A DNA stretch of 64,000 nucleotides from [Flexibacter] sp. ATCC 35103 (lineage in GTDB: Bacteria > Bacteroidota > Bacteroidia > Flavobacteriales > Flavobacteriaceae). The notes below the pieces were generated by a model. That model made no database searches, was not told the origin of the DNA, and worked only from the letters and a program-made list of their open reading frames with translations. Below are positions 1 to 9,700 of this stretch, in pieces; position 1 is the stretch's first letter; every line of letters starts with the position of its first letter. The stretch is taken from positions 341,838 through 405,837 of the forward strand of contig NZ_MTQF01000004.1 in assembly GCF_001975985.1 (NCBI RefSeq), given 5' to 3'. The position numbers were made by a program, and so were the translations under genes.

Positions 1-5
1 GGTTG

Positions 6-35
6 CAAATATACAACAAAGGTTCGCTTCTCCAA
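6..35 (-). promoter_or_regulatory. Leftward Bacteroidota-type promoter for a gene outside the window
   Basis: On the minus strand TTG is followed after exactly 19 nt by TATATTTG, a full match to the Flavobacterium promoter pattern TTG-N17-23-TAnnTTTG. It points to the left, away from bshB1, so it should serve a gene beyond position 1. Confidence 0.55.
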
Positions 36-63
36 AGAAAAAAATGAAATTTTTATATCAAAA

Positions 64-780
64 TTACATCAAATCTTCTAAGCTATTGACTGCCAAACAT
101 CTTTCGACAGTAAAACCTTCTGCAAAATCTTTACCAACTAACCTTCCTAAGTCCTGCGCACGATAATTTAAGCTTTCCATAAAGTTTTTACTTGTAATTG
201 GCGTAGTAGGTTCTTTTGAATTTGGATCATAAAATTGCGTTTTATACGCCATGACAGCTTCAATTTTCTTGTCTTCAAATCCTGTAATATCGACTACAAA
301 GTCTGGTTCGATATTTTTCCACTGAATATAATGGTATACGACTTTTGGTCTCCATGCTTCTTGTTGTTCTCCATCTATAGCAGTTTCAATTTTCATCAAT
401 CCTGATAAAAAGCAAGCATCAGATACTAATTTGCTTCCTTTACCGTGATCGATATGGCGATCATCAATAGCGTTGCATAACACGATTTCAGGTTTGTATT
501 TTCGAATCATTTTTATGACTTCTAATTGGTGCTTTTCATTATTGGCAAAAAAACCATCACGCAAACCTAAATTTTCACGAACTAAAACCCCTAAAATTTC
601 AGCCGCATCTTTTGCTTCCTGATCTCTGGTTTCTGCCGTGCCGCGAGTTCCTAATTCACCACGCGTTAAATCAACAATACCTACTTTCTTGCCCAGAGAT
701 ACTTCTTTTAAAATTGTTCCCGCACAACCCAATTCTACATCGTCCGGATGTGCACCAAAGGCTAATATATCTAATTTCAT
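64..780 (-). CDS. bshB1: Bacillithiol biosynthesis deacetylase BshB1
   Basis: This 238-residue protein is a LmbE/PIG-L type zinc deacetylase. It should remove the acetyl group from N-acetylglucosaminyl-malate in the synthesis of the thiol bacillithiol, in the cytoplasm. The family signature AHPDDVELG lies at residues 10-18 and supplies the His-Asp-Asp metal site; a second cluster, RHIDH, lies in the middle of the protein. The length and the C-terminal AYKTQFYDP segment fit the BshB1 subfamily rather than generic PIG-L proteins. A hairpin repeat separates it from the next minus-strand gene, menF. The start ATG is the only good one, matching the MKLDILAFGAHPDD N-terminus typical of the family. 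Confidence 0.92.
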   Translation of the reverse strand: MKLDILAFGAHPDDVELGCAGTILKEVSLGKKVGIVDLTRGELGTRGTAETRDQEAKDAAEILGVLVRENLGLRDGFFANNEKHQLEVIKMIRKYKPEIVLCNAIDDRHIDHGKGSKLVSDACFLSGLMKIETAIDGEQQEAWRPKVVYHYIQWKNIEPDFVVDITGFEDKKIEAVMAYKTQFYDPNSKEPTTPITSKNFMESLNYRAQDLGRLVGKDFAEGFTVERCLAVNSLEDLM

Positions 781-799
781 TTTTTGTCTTTTGTTTTTT

Positions 800-862
800 T
801 TGTTTCAAGTTTTACGTTTCACGTTCTCTTAGCAACTTGAAACGTGAAACTTTAAACTTCAA
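800..862. repeat. Intergenic hairpin of the GTTTCACGTT family
   Basis: GTTTCACGTT and AACGTGAAAC form an inverted repeat with a short loop between bshB1 and menF. This type of sequence is a dispersed intergenic repeat in flavobacteria and may also act as an RNA end for menF, whose stop codon lies just to the right. Confidence 0.55.
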
Positions 863-863
863 A

Positions 864-1928
864 CTATTTTTTCAAAACTCTTTTCATCGTCATTGACTTA
901 TTCACGCTTTCCTCCCATTCTTTTTCAGGAATACTTTCTTTGGTGATTCCACAGCCCATATATAAAATGGCTTTGTTTTCCTGAATTTGCATGCTACGTA
1001 AATTTACAAATAAATCAGAACTAATATCATTATGTGCAAAACTGCTGTTTAATTCACCCAGAAAACCGGTATAAAAAGTTCTGTCGTAATTTTCGTTTTC
1101 TATGATAAAGGCTTTTGCTTTTTTCTTTGGCAAACCACAAACCGCAGGAGTTGGATGCAAAGTATCAATGACTTCTTCCAGAGTCGAATTATCATTTAAA
1201 ACTCCTGAAATATCAGTTTTAATATGCCATATTGAACCCGCTTTTACACTGTATGGCTCTGTTACATTCACTGAAGAAGCAACTTCGCGCAATCTTTTTA
1301 CAATAAAATCAGTTACATATTGCTGTTCGTCTTTTTCTTTTTGCTGCCACGAAATTTCAGCTTCTAAATTGGCTTTTTGAGTTCCCGCCAAAGCTGTAGT
1401 TTCAAAAACACTTCCGTTTGCCTTTAATAATTGTTCCGGTGTTGCTCCCATCCAAAGTCCAACTTTTGGATGAAAAAAACAATACGAAAAAGTTGTTGGA
1501 TATAATTCGATCAAATGCTGAAAAGTCGTTACAAAATCAAATTCGGCAAGATCAACTTTTTCGCTTCTGGATAAAACTACTTTTTTGAATTCATCGTTTT
1601 TGATGGCTTTAATTCCTTTCGAAACTAAATCTTCATATTGTGCTTTCGCATCTGAATCAAAATTTAAATCTTCGATTTCGATCGTATCAAAAGAAGTTTC
1701 GTCTTGTTCTGCTGTTATAATTTCAGACTCGTTCTCCGGAATCAAAATCAGTTGTTTTTCATCAAAAGAAGCAAATACAAAACCTTTTTCTTTATAATTA
1801 AAGATTTTATGCAACGTATCATTTTGCTGTAAAAGCCCAAAAATATTTCTGGAATTGGGTTTAGAATACATTACAAAAGGCAATTGCTTTTCGTAATGTT
1901 TTTTTATTTTAGAAAAAAAGTCATTCAT
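864..1928 (-). CDS. menF: Isochorismate synthase (MenF/EntC type)
   Basis: A 354-residue chorismate-binding enzyme that should convert chorismate to isochorismate, the first step toward menaquinone. The C-terminal two thirds carry the chorismate-utilising core: GATPEQLL, TTALAGTQ, the LHPTPAVCGLP segment, NYDRTFYTGFLGE and a C-terminal GCGITKESIPEKEWEE stretch. It is shorter than Escherichia coli MenF at the N-terminus, as usual in Bacteroidota. It is transcribed after the hot-dog thioesterase with only 3 nt between stop and start, so the two are an operon. The pairing supports a menaquinone role rather than a siderophore role; no other siderophore genes are nearby. Confidence 0.88.
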   Translation of the reverse strand: MNDFFSKIKKHYEKQLPFVMYSKPNSRNIFGLLQQNDTLHKIFNYKEKGFVFASFDEKQLILIPENESEIITAEQDETSFDTIEIEDLNFDSDAKAQYEDLVSKGIKAIKNDEFKKVVLSRSEKVDLAEFDFVTTFQHLIELYPTTFSYCFFHPKVGLWMGATPEQLLKANGSVFETTALAGTQKANLEAEISWQQKEKDEQQYVTDFIVKRLREVASSVNVTEPYSVKAGSIWHIKTDISGVLNDNSTLEEVIDTLHPTPAVCGLPKKKAKAFIIENENYDRTFYTGFLGELNSSFAHNDISSDLFVNLRSMQIQENKAILYMGCGITKESIPEKEWEESVNKSMTMKRVLKK

Positions 1929-1931
1929 GTT

Positions 1932-2363
1932 CTATTCTGTTTTCTTTTTTTCTAAAACCATATTCGTCAGTTTGCAAAGCGATATGAGATTTCCGGCTTC
2001 GTCTGTAATTTTAATTTCCCAAAGATGAATACTTCTCCCTTTATGGATGATTCTTGCCGTCCCGAAAACCCAGCCTTCACGAATACTTTTTAAGTGATTG
2101 GCCGAAATCTCAATTCCGCGTACTTCTTGTTCTTTTGGATCGATGAAAAAAAATGATGCTGCACTTCCCACACTTTCTGCCAAAGCCACAGATGCACCTC
2201 CATGCAAAAGTCCCATTGGTTGGTGAACTGACGGATTTACTGGCATTTTTGCTGTCAAAAAATCTTCGCCGGCATCTATATATTCTATTTTTAGCGTTTC
2301 CATTAGCGTGTTTTTAGAAAACTCATTACAACGCGCTAATATTTGCTCTTTTGTATAATTCAT
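1932..2363 (-). CDS. PaaI-family hot-dog thioesterase
   Basis: A 143-residue hot-dog fold acyl-CoA thioesterase. The motif GLLHGGASVALAESVGS in the middle contains the HGG turn and the catalytic acidic residue of the PaaI/YdiI group. It is the first gene of an operon with menF, so a role as 1,4-dihydroxy-2-naphthoyl-CoA hydrolase in menaquinone synthesis is likely. That substrate is inferred from context only; related enzymes hydrolyse phenylacetyl- or other aryl-CoA esters. No signal peptide is present. Confidence 0.8.
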   Translation of the reverse strand: MNYTKEQILARCNEFSKNTLMETLKIEYIDAGEDFLTAKMPVNPSVHQPMGLLHGGASVALAESVGSAASFFFIDPKEQEVRGIEISANHLKSIREGWVFGTARIIHKGRSIHLWEIKITDEAGNLISLCKLTNMVLEKKKTE

Positions 2364-2621
2364 TTAAATCAGGCTTTAAAATCGTAAAATTAAAGAAAAG
2401 AAGAGATACAAATTAGAAAATCCAATTCTAAATTAAAAATCATCTGCAAGCGTGTAAGTTTTTTGTTATTTTTACAAAAACAATCAATATTTGTCTGCGG
2501 AAGAAAATTTATTTTTTTCGCCACAGATTATCACAGATTATCACAGATTATTATTTTTTTGCCCTTGAGCAGGAAATCATTAAAATCTTTTTTAATCTCT
2601 GGCAAAAAACAAACCTATCAA

Positions 2622-4136
2622 ATGCGTCAATACTTTATACTTTTTATTTTTGGTTTACTTATAACTTTCGGCTCTTGCAGAACTGATTTTGATACCGTTG
2701 CCAGTTCCGGAGATTTAAAGTTTTCAAAAGATACCGTATACTTAGATACTGTATTTAAAAATATTGGTTCAAGTACGTATCAGCTTAAAGTATATAACAA
2801 AAGTAAAGACGATATTTCGATTCCTGTGATTCAGTTAAAAAACGGATTAAACTCAAAATACCGAATGACGGTTGACGGAATGAGCGGAAATAACGGAAAA
2901 ATCTTTAAAGATATTACGCTTTTAGCCAAAGACAGTTTGTATATTTTTATAGAAACTACAGCAGATATTACAGATGCAAATCCTGCAGATTTTTTATACA
3001 CAGATCAAATTCAGTTCGATAGTGGCGCAAATCTTCAGGAAGTGGCGTTGGTTACTTTGGTTCAGGATGCTGTTTTTCTTTATCCAAAACAAAATCCTGA
3101 CGGAACTAAAGAAAAAATTAAAATAGACGGAAAAGATGTTGATGGTTTTTATCTAAATGAAAGTGACGCTGTAAATGGAAATGAATTGCTTTTTACCAAA
3201 CAGAAACCGTATGTGATTTATGGTTTTGCAGGCATTCCTGAAGGTAAAACCGTTACTTTTGAAGCCGGTGCACGAGTTTTTTTTCATGCTAATTCAGGAC
3301 TTTATGTAGACAATCAGGCATCACTTCAAATCAACGGTACGGCATCTGTAACTGATAAACTGGAAAATGAAGTTATTTTTGAAGGTGACCGTTTAGAATC
3401 TCTTTACGATGATATTCCCGGACAATGGAACTCCGTTATTCTTGCCAAAGGAAGTAAAAATCACTCAGTAAATCATCTTACACTAAAAAATGCTATTACA
3501 GGCTTAAACATAAAAAGCCCTGATAATACAACTACAATTCAAATAAAAAATACACAGATTTATAATTGCGCGGAATATGGAATCCTGGCTCAAAATGCCC
3601 ATATTAATGCAGAAAATATTGTAATCAATTATGCTGGTTTAGCAAGTTTATCCTGTGTTTATGGCGGAAATTATATTTTCACGCATTGTACCTTCAATAA
3701 TAATTGGCAGGGAAGTTCGCAGTTTGCCGTTAATTTAAGCAACAGTTTAGCCGGAGCAACACCGGAAACAAATCCTTTAACTCAGGCAACTTTCAATAAT
3801 TGCATTATTTATGGTTCAGGAACCAACGAATTTAATTTAAGTAAAAATACAAATACTGCTTTCGTTTATCAATTAAACAATTGTTTATTAAAATTTAGTT
3901 CTACTTCAAATCCTGATTATCAGTTTAAAACCGATGTGGCGCATTACAACCAAATCATCTTAAATGAAAATCCTAAGTTTTTGAATGTTTCAAAAAACAA
4001 ATTCAATATCGACAATACTTCTGCCGCTTTCGCGAAAGGGAATCCTGCTTATATAATTCCGTTAGACATTATTGGGGCAACCAGAACTTCTCCACCAGAT
4101 TTAGGCGCTTATCAAAATGCGGTATTTCCTAAATAG
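2622..4136 (+). CDS. Right-handed beta-helix lipoprotein
   Basis: I start this 504-residue protein at 2622 because the sequence then begins with a clean lipoprotein signal: a hydrophobic stretch ending in the lipobox ITFGSC with Cys19. The reading frame upstream of this ATG is repeat-derived and unlikely to be translated. Residues 30-150 look like a beta-sandwich that begins DTVYLDTVFKNIG, a pattern common in surface lipoproteins. The rest repeats short strands with Asn ladders typical of parallel beta-helix proteins, with regularly spaced NN and GL turns. No catalytic residues of a polysaccharide lyase stand out. It is probably a surface or periplasmic structural or glycan-binding protein; its precise role is unknown. 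It is monocistronic. Confidence 0.75.
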   Translation: MRQYFILFIFGLLITFGSCRTDFDTVASSGDLKFSKDTVYLDTVFKNIGSSTYQLKVYNKSKDDISIPVIQLKNGLNSKYRMTVDGMSGNNGKIFKDITLLAKDSLYIFIETTADITDANPADFLYTDQIQFDSGANLQEVALVTLVQDAVFLYPKQNPDGTKEKIKIDGKDVDGFYLNESDAVNGNELLFTKQKPYVIYGFAGIPEGKTVTFEAGARVFFHANSGLYVDNQASLQINGTASVTDKLENEVIFEGDRLESLYDDIPGQWNSVILAKGSKNHSVNHLTLKNAITGLNIKSPDNTTTIQIKNTQIYNCAEYGILAQNAHINAENIVINYAGLASLSCVYGGNYIFTHCTFNNNWQGSSQFAVNLSNSLAGATPETNPLTQATFNNCIIYGSGTNEFNLSKNTNTAFVYQLNNCLLKFSSTSNPDYQFKTDVAHYNQIILNENPKFLNVSKNKFNIDNTSAAFAKGNPAYIIPLDIIGATRTSPPDLGAYQNAVFPK

Positions 4137-4139
4137 TTT

Positions 4140-4330
4140 TGTTTTCACCATATAAGTGATATAAGTTAATTTAAGTTTTTTTTGCTCGTAAACTCACGAA
4201 GCCTCAATATTTTTGAATACACATTATATGTGCTATTTGTCATTTCGATCCCGAAGTTTCGGGATCGAAATAACAAACTTAATGATAAAAAAAACTTTGC
4301 GACTTCGCGTCTTTGCGAGATTATTTAAAA
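4140..4330. repeat. Composite intergenic repeats between two secreted-protein genes
   Basis: The 360-bp gap holds three dispersed repeat types: an ACCATATAAGT half-palindrome near 4148 that recurs at 48.9 kb; a hairpin TTTCGATCCCGAA/TTCGGGATCGAAA at 4245-4269 whose core recurs near 35.8 kb; and a CTTTGCGACTTCGCGTCTTTGCG segment at 4295-4320 seen again at 6.57 and 36.0 kb. I see no gene in the gap. Confidence 0.6.
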
Positions 4331-4496
4331 AACTTTCAAAATGTACTTATACAACTAAAAGTCAAAGAGTAAGAAAATTTTTCTAAAATTAAAGATCACT
4401 TAACACAGTGTATTCTTAAAAGTAGTATTTTTGATACAATTAATAAATTAGACCTTTAGAATTCAATTTATTAAACCCAAATCTTAAACTATTTTT

Positions 4497-6362
4497 ATGA
4501 AAAAAAACTACTCTTTGCTCTTATTGATTTTTGTTACGCTGGGTTTTGCCCAAATACCTTCAGGCTATTATAACACAGCAACCGGAACAGGTTACACCTT
4601 AAAAACTCAATTGTACAATATTATTAAAGATCATACTAATAATGGTTATGCCGGTTTGTACACTACTTATCAAACCTCCGACGTTGATAATTTCTACGAA
4701 AATGACGGAACTGTTTTAGACATGTACTCTGAAAATCCTTCAGGAACAGATCCTTACAATTACAGTACCGGAACCACACAAAGATGCGGAAATTACTCTG
4801 CAGAAGGCGATTGTTACAATAGAGAACACATTATACCTCAATCTGTATTTAATGAGCAATCACCAATGGTTGCTGATGCACATTTTATAACTCCAACCGA
4901 CGGAAAAGTAAACGGAATGCGTTCTAATTATCCACATGGAACTGTAAGTTCTGTAACTTACACTTCACAAAATGGAAGCAAATTAGGATCAAGTTCTGTA
5001 TCTGGATATTCAGGAACTGTTTTTGAACCTATAAATGCTTTTAAAGGTGATATTGCCAGAATGTATTTTTATTTTGCAACCCGATACGAAAATAACATTG
5101 CCGGATATTCTTACCCAATGTTTGATGGCTCAAGTAATAAAGCTTTTACAACTGCCTTCTTAAATATGCTCTTAGCCTGGAACGCACAAGATCCGGTAAG
5201 CGCGAGAGAAATTGCCAGAAACAATGCCATTTACGCACGTCAGAATAATAGAAACCCATATATAGATCATCCGGAATATGTAAATCAAATTTGGGGTGGT
5301 ACTGCACCTTCAGGAGATACTCAGGCTCCAACAGCTCCTGCAAGTCTGGCTTCTACAGCAAAAACAGCGACTTCAATCACGGTTGCCTGGAATGGTTCTA
5401 CAGATAATGTTGCCGTGACTGGTTATGATGTTTATGCTAATAATGTCCTGAAAAACACAGTTAGCAATTTAAATTACACCATTACAGGATTGACTGCTTC
5501 AACAAGTTACAGCGTTTATGTTAAGGCAAGAGATGCGGCAGGAAATACTTCCGGATCAAGCAACGTAATTTCTGTTACAACAAATGCAAGCGGTGGAACC
5601 GGCGGAACGGCAAGCGATATTTTATTCTCTGAATACATAGAAGGATCCGGAAACAACAAAGCCCTTGAAATCGCCAATAATACCGGAAGTTCTGTGAGTT
5701 TATCTGCTTATACGGTAAAAAAACAAACCAATGGCGCCGGATCATGGAGCACAGGTTTAGCATTAAGCGGAACATTAGCAACGGGAAGTAAATTTACGAT
5801 TGTAAACAGCTCGATGTCATCAACTTGTTTTGCAACGAGTTCTGCAAATATCTCGACAACAGCAACTGAATTGACTTTTAACGGAAATGACGCTGTAGGT
5901 TTATTCAAAAATGGAGTTTTGATTGACATTATAGGAACTTTTAATGGCGGAACTGCCAACTTCGCTGCTGATGTTACTTTAAGAAGAAAATCAACAGTAA
6001 CTGCTCCAAGTACAACATTCAGCCTAAGCTCACAATGGGATTCATACGCAGTAGATACTTGCTCTAACCTGGGCGCTAAACCGGGACAAACTCTATCTGT
6101 TGAAACTCCGGAAGAAACCATTACTGAATTGAGAGGCGTTATTTTATATCCAAATCCATCTCACGGAAGCTTTACTATTTACTTTGACAATACAAGTTCA
6201 CCATATTCTATCGAGATAATTTCTATATTAGGTCAAAAAGTATTTGAGAAATCAAACATTACTGATTCATTATCTACGATAAACAATTTGCCAAAAGGCA
6301 TTTACATTGTTCGTATTAATAAAGATGCTGAAACTTTTGCAAAAAAAATCATTATCAACTAA
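4497..6362 (+). CDS. Secreted endonuclease I-family nuclease with FN3, lamin-tail and T9SS sorting domains
   Basis: A 621-residue modular exported protein. Residues 1-19 are a signal peptide ending FAQ. Residues 20-270 form an endonuclease I (EndA/NucM-like) domain with the His-Me finger motif NREHIIPQS at 108-116, His111 being the likely general base, followed by PTDGKVNGMRSNYPHG. A fibronectin type III domain follows at about 275-363 and then a lamin-tail domain at about 370-520 with the opening pattern ILFSEYIEG. The last 75 residues, LYPNPSHGSFTIYF through KKIIIN, are a type A type IX secretion signal. It should degrade extracellular DNA and be surface-released by the T9SS. A strong terminator follows directly. 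Confidence 0.9.
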   Translation: MKKNYSLLLLIFVTLGFAQIPSGYYNTATGTGYTLKTQLYNIIKDHTNNGYAGLYTTYQTSDVDNFYENDGTVLDMYSENPSGTDPYNYSTGTTQRCGNYSAEGDCYNREHIIPQSVFNEQSPMVADAHFITPTDGKVNGMRSNYPHGTVSSVTYTSQNGSKLGSSSVSGYSGTVFEPINAFKGDIARMYFYFATRYENNIAGYSYPMFDGSSNKAFTTAFLNMLLAWNAQDPVSAREIARNNAIYARQNNRNPYIDHPEYVNQIWGGTAPSGDTQAPTAPASLASTAKTATSITVAWNGSTDNVAVTGYDVYANNVLKNTVSNLNYTITGLTASTSYSVYVKARDAAGNTSGSSNVISVTTNASGGTGGTASDILFSEYIEGSGNNKALEIANNTGSSVSLSAYTVKKQTNGAGSWSTGLALSGTLATGSKFTIVNSSMSSTCFATSSANISTTATELTFNGNDAVGLFKNGVLIDIIGTFNGGTANFAADVTLRRKSTVTAPSTTFSLSSQWDSYAVDTCSNLGAKPGQTLSVETPEETITELRGVILYPNPSHGSFTIYFDNTSSPYSIEIISILGQKVFEKSNITDSLSTINNLPKGIYIVRINKDAETFAKKIIIN

Positions 6363-6385
6363 TTAAAACGAGTGCTTACTAAAGT

Positions 6386-6412
6386 AAAAGCGGCAATATT
6401 GCCGCTTTTTTT
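6386..6412 (+). terminator. Rho-independent terminator after the T9SS nuclease
   Basis: AAAGCGGCAAT/ATTGCCGCTTT is a perfect GC-rich hairpin followed by a run of seven T. Confidence 0.9.
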
Positions 6413-6440
6413 ATTTTACTAAAGTTTTAAAATTAATCTT

Positions 6441-6640
6441 TCCCGCAGATTTGGCAGATTGAGCAGATTTAAATTGATTCGGATTTTATCATAAATCTGC
6501 ATAAATTTTTTATTCAGTTTTGTAATCTGCTCAATCTGCCAAATCTGCGGGAAACAAAAAAACTTTACGTCTTTGCGACTTTGCGAGATTAAAAAAAAAT
6601 GTTTGTGAGATAGACGCACTGCTGTGCGTCTCTACGTATG
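6441..6640. repeat. Long inverted repeat (CGCAGATT family) plus AGACGCAC hairpin
   Basis: The arms TCCCGCAGATTTGGCAGATT (6441) and its complement ending at 6552 make a 110-bp imperfect palindrome. It is followed by a CTTTGCGACTTTGCG unit and by the perfect hairpin AGACGCAC-TGCT-GTGCGTCT near 6611-6632. The same families recur at 10.5, 32.9, 33.8, 36.0 and 40.6 kb. The short open frame running through it is a shadow of the repeat. Confidence 0.7.
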
Positions 6641-6693
6641 TAGGATTCAAAAAAGCACCGCATATATTTTTTCAAAAGAGTTTGTTTTCAAAT

Positions 6694-6724
6694 TTGCGCT
6701 TACTATTTATTTACACTAAATTTG
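6694..6724 (+). promoter_or_regulatory. purL promoter
   Basis: TTG at 6694-6696 and TAAATTTG at 6717-6724 are 20 nt apart, a good Bacteroidota vegetative promoter. Transcription should start near 6731, about 23 nt before the chosen purL start, and this excludes the longer N-terminal reading. Confidence 0.6.
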
Positions 6725-6753
6725 CACCTCAATACAACAAACTACACATCACA

Positions 6754-9700
6754 ATGATCCATTTCTTTGAAAACCAAAGCAAAACTGTTTTTGCCGTACA
6801 AACGCAAAACGAAATTTCGGCTCAAGACATTTCAAAACTAAACTGGCTTTTTGCCAACTCTAATAAGATCGAAAAATCCGCGCTGTCGGATTTTTTTGTT
6901 GGTCCTCGTGCCACTATGATCACACCCTGGAGTACAAATGCTGTAGAAATCACTCAAAATATGGGTATTCCGGGCATTATCAGAATTGAAGAATTTCATC
7001 CTGCAACGGAAGATTTTACCGATTTTGATCCGATGCTTTCACAAAAATTCAATCAATTAGATCAGGAGATTTTCACGATTAACGTTCAGCCTGAACCAAT
7101 TCTGGAGATCGATGATATTGCGACTTATAATAAAGTTGAAGGTTTGGCTTTAAGCCAGGAAGAAGTAGATTATTTAGACAATCTTGCTGTAAAACTAGGA
7201 AGAAAGTTAACCGATTCTGAGATTTTTGCTTTCTCACAAGCAAATTCAGAACACTGTCGTCACAAAATCTTCAACGGAACTTTTGTAATTGACGGTGAAG
7301 AAAAAGAAACTTCTCTTTTTAAATTAATCAAAAAAACATCACAGGAAAATCCTAACGATATAGTGTCTGCTTACAAAGACAACGTTGCTTTTGTAAAAGG
7401 ACCAAAAGTCCAGCAGTTTGCACCAAAAACAGCTGACAAACCTGATTATTACGAGATAAAAGAATTTGATTCAGTTTTATCTTTAAAAGCAGAAACGCAC
7501 AATTTCCCAACAACTGTAGAACCTTTCAACGGAGCTGCAACAGGTTCTGGAGGAGAAATTCGTGACCGTTTAGCTGGAGGACAAGGTTCACTTCCATTAG
7601 CTGGAACTGCAGTTTACATGACGTCATATTCTCGTTTGAATGATGACAGAAAATGGGAAAATGCTGTTGAAGAAAGAAAATGGCTGTACCAAACTCCAAT
7701 GGATATTTTGATCAAAGCTTCAAACGGAGCTTCTGATTTTGGAAATAAATTCGGGCAACCATTAATTACAGGTTCGGTTTTAACTTTCGAACATTCAGAA
7801 AACGACCGTAAAATTGGTTACGATAAAGTAATCATGCAAGCGGGCGGAATTGGTTACGGAAAATTAGATCAGGCAATCAAAAAGAAACCACAAGAAGGCG
7901 ATAAAATCGTAATTCTTGGTGGAGAAAATTATAGAATTGGTATGGGTGGAGCTGCGGTTTCATCTGCAGATACCGGAGCTTTTGGTTCAGGAATTGAATT
8001 AAATGCAATCCAACGTTCAAATCCTGAAATGCAAAAACGTGCTGCCAACGCGATTCGTGGTTTAGTAGAAAGTGACAATAACCCAATTGTTTCGATTCAC
8101 GATCACGGAGCTGGAGGACACTTAAACTGTCTTTCTGAATTGGTGGAAGAAACCGGTGGATTAATCGACTTAGATAAATTGCCTGTTGGAGATCCTACAC
8201 TTTCTGCAAAAGAAATTATCGGTAACGAATCTCAGGAAAGAATGGGATTGGTTATTGGTCAAAAAGATATTGATACTTTACAAAGAATTGCTGACAGAGA
8301 GCGTTCGCCAATGTATCAGGTTGGAGATGTAACGGGAGATCACCGTTTTACTTTCGAATCAAAAACTACAGGTTTAAAACCAATGGATTATGCTTTAGAA
8401 GATTTCTTCGGAAGTTCTCCTAAAACGGTTATGACGGATAAAACTATCGATAGAAAATATGCTGATGTTGCTTACAACGCAGGAGATTTCGAATCATACT
8501 TAAAAGACGTTTTACGTTTAGAAGCTGTTGCCTCAAAAGACTGGTTGACCAATAAAGTGGACCGTTGTGTTGGTGGAAAAGTTGCTAAACAACAAAATGC
8601 AGGACCATTGCAATTGCCTTTGAATAATGTTGGGGTTATGGCGCTGGATTATTTAGGAAAAGAAGGAATCGCGACTTCTATTGGCCACGCTCCTATCGCT
8701 GCTTTGATTGATCCGGTTGCAGGAAGTAGAAATGCTATCGCCGAATCATTATCAAACATTGTTTGGGCACCAATTAAAGATGGTTTAAAAGGAATTTCAT
8801 TATCTGCAAACTGGATGTGGGCTTGTAAAAACGAAGGTGAAGACGCTCGTTTATACGCTGCTGTTGAAGGTTGTTCCGATTTCGCAATCGAATTGGGAAT
8901 CAATATTCCGACAGGAAAAGATTCACTTTCGATGAAACAAAAATATTCAAACGACGAAGTAATCGCGCCGGGAACGGTTATTATTTCGGCTGGAGGAAAC
9001 TGTACAGATATTAGAAAAGTAGTTGAACCGGTTTTACAGAAAAACGGAGATTCTATTTATTATATCAATTTGTCTCAGGATGATTTCAAATTAGGAGGTT
9101 CATCTTTTGCACAAATCAGGAACACAATCGGAAACGAAACTTCTACAATTAAAGACGCTTCTTTCTTCAAAAATGCTTTTAATACCGTTCAGGAATTAAT
9201 CGGCGAAAGCCAAATCTTAGCCGGACACGATATCGGAAGCGGTGGTTTAATTACCACTTTATTAGAATTGTGTTTTGCTGATGTAAATCTTGGAGCAAAA
9301 ATTGATTTCAGCGCTTTCGCGGAAAAAGACTTATTGAAAATCCTTTTCGCTGAAAACATCGGAATCGTTTTTCAGGCTAAATCTGATGCAGCTGTTGAAG
9401 CTAAATTAAAAGCAAACAATATCGAATTTTTCAAATTAGGAAAAGCGACAACTACTGAGACTTTAGACCTTGGACTTTGGACTTTAGACATTAAAAAGTA
9501 CAGAGATATTTGGTTTGAAACTTCTTATTTATTAGATCAAAAACAATCTAAAAACGGAAGAGCTCAGGCACGTTTCGAAAACTATAAAAATCAGGTTTTA
9601 CAATATACTTTCCCAGTGCACTTTACAGGAAAAAAACCAGTAATCGATGCTTCAAAACCAAGACCAAAAGCAGCTATTATCCGTGAAAAAGGAAGTAATT

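Noticed and set aside
2463..2621. N-terminal extension of the beta-helix lipoprotein
   Set aside because: It starts with TTG, is coded by a TTATCACAGA tandem repeat, and would bury the lipoprotein signal.
6419..6619. 66-codon minus-strand open frame
   Set aside because: It is coded entirely by the long CGCAGATT palindrome.
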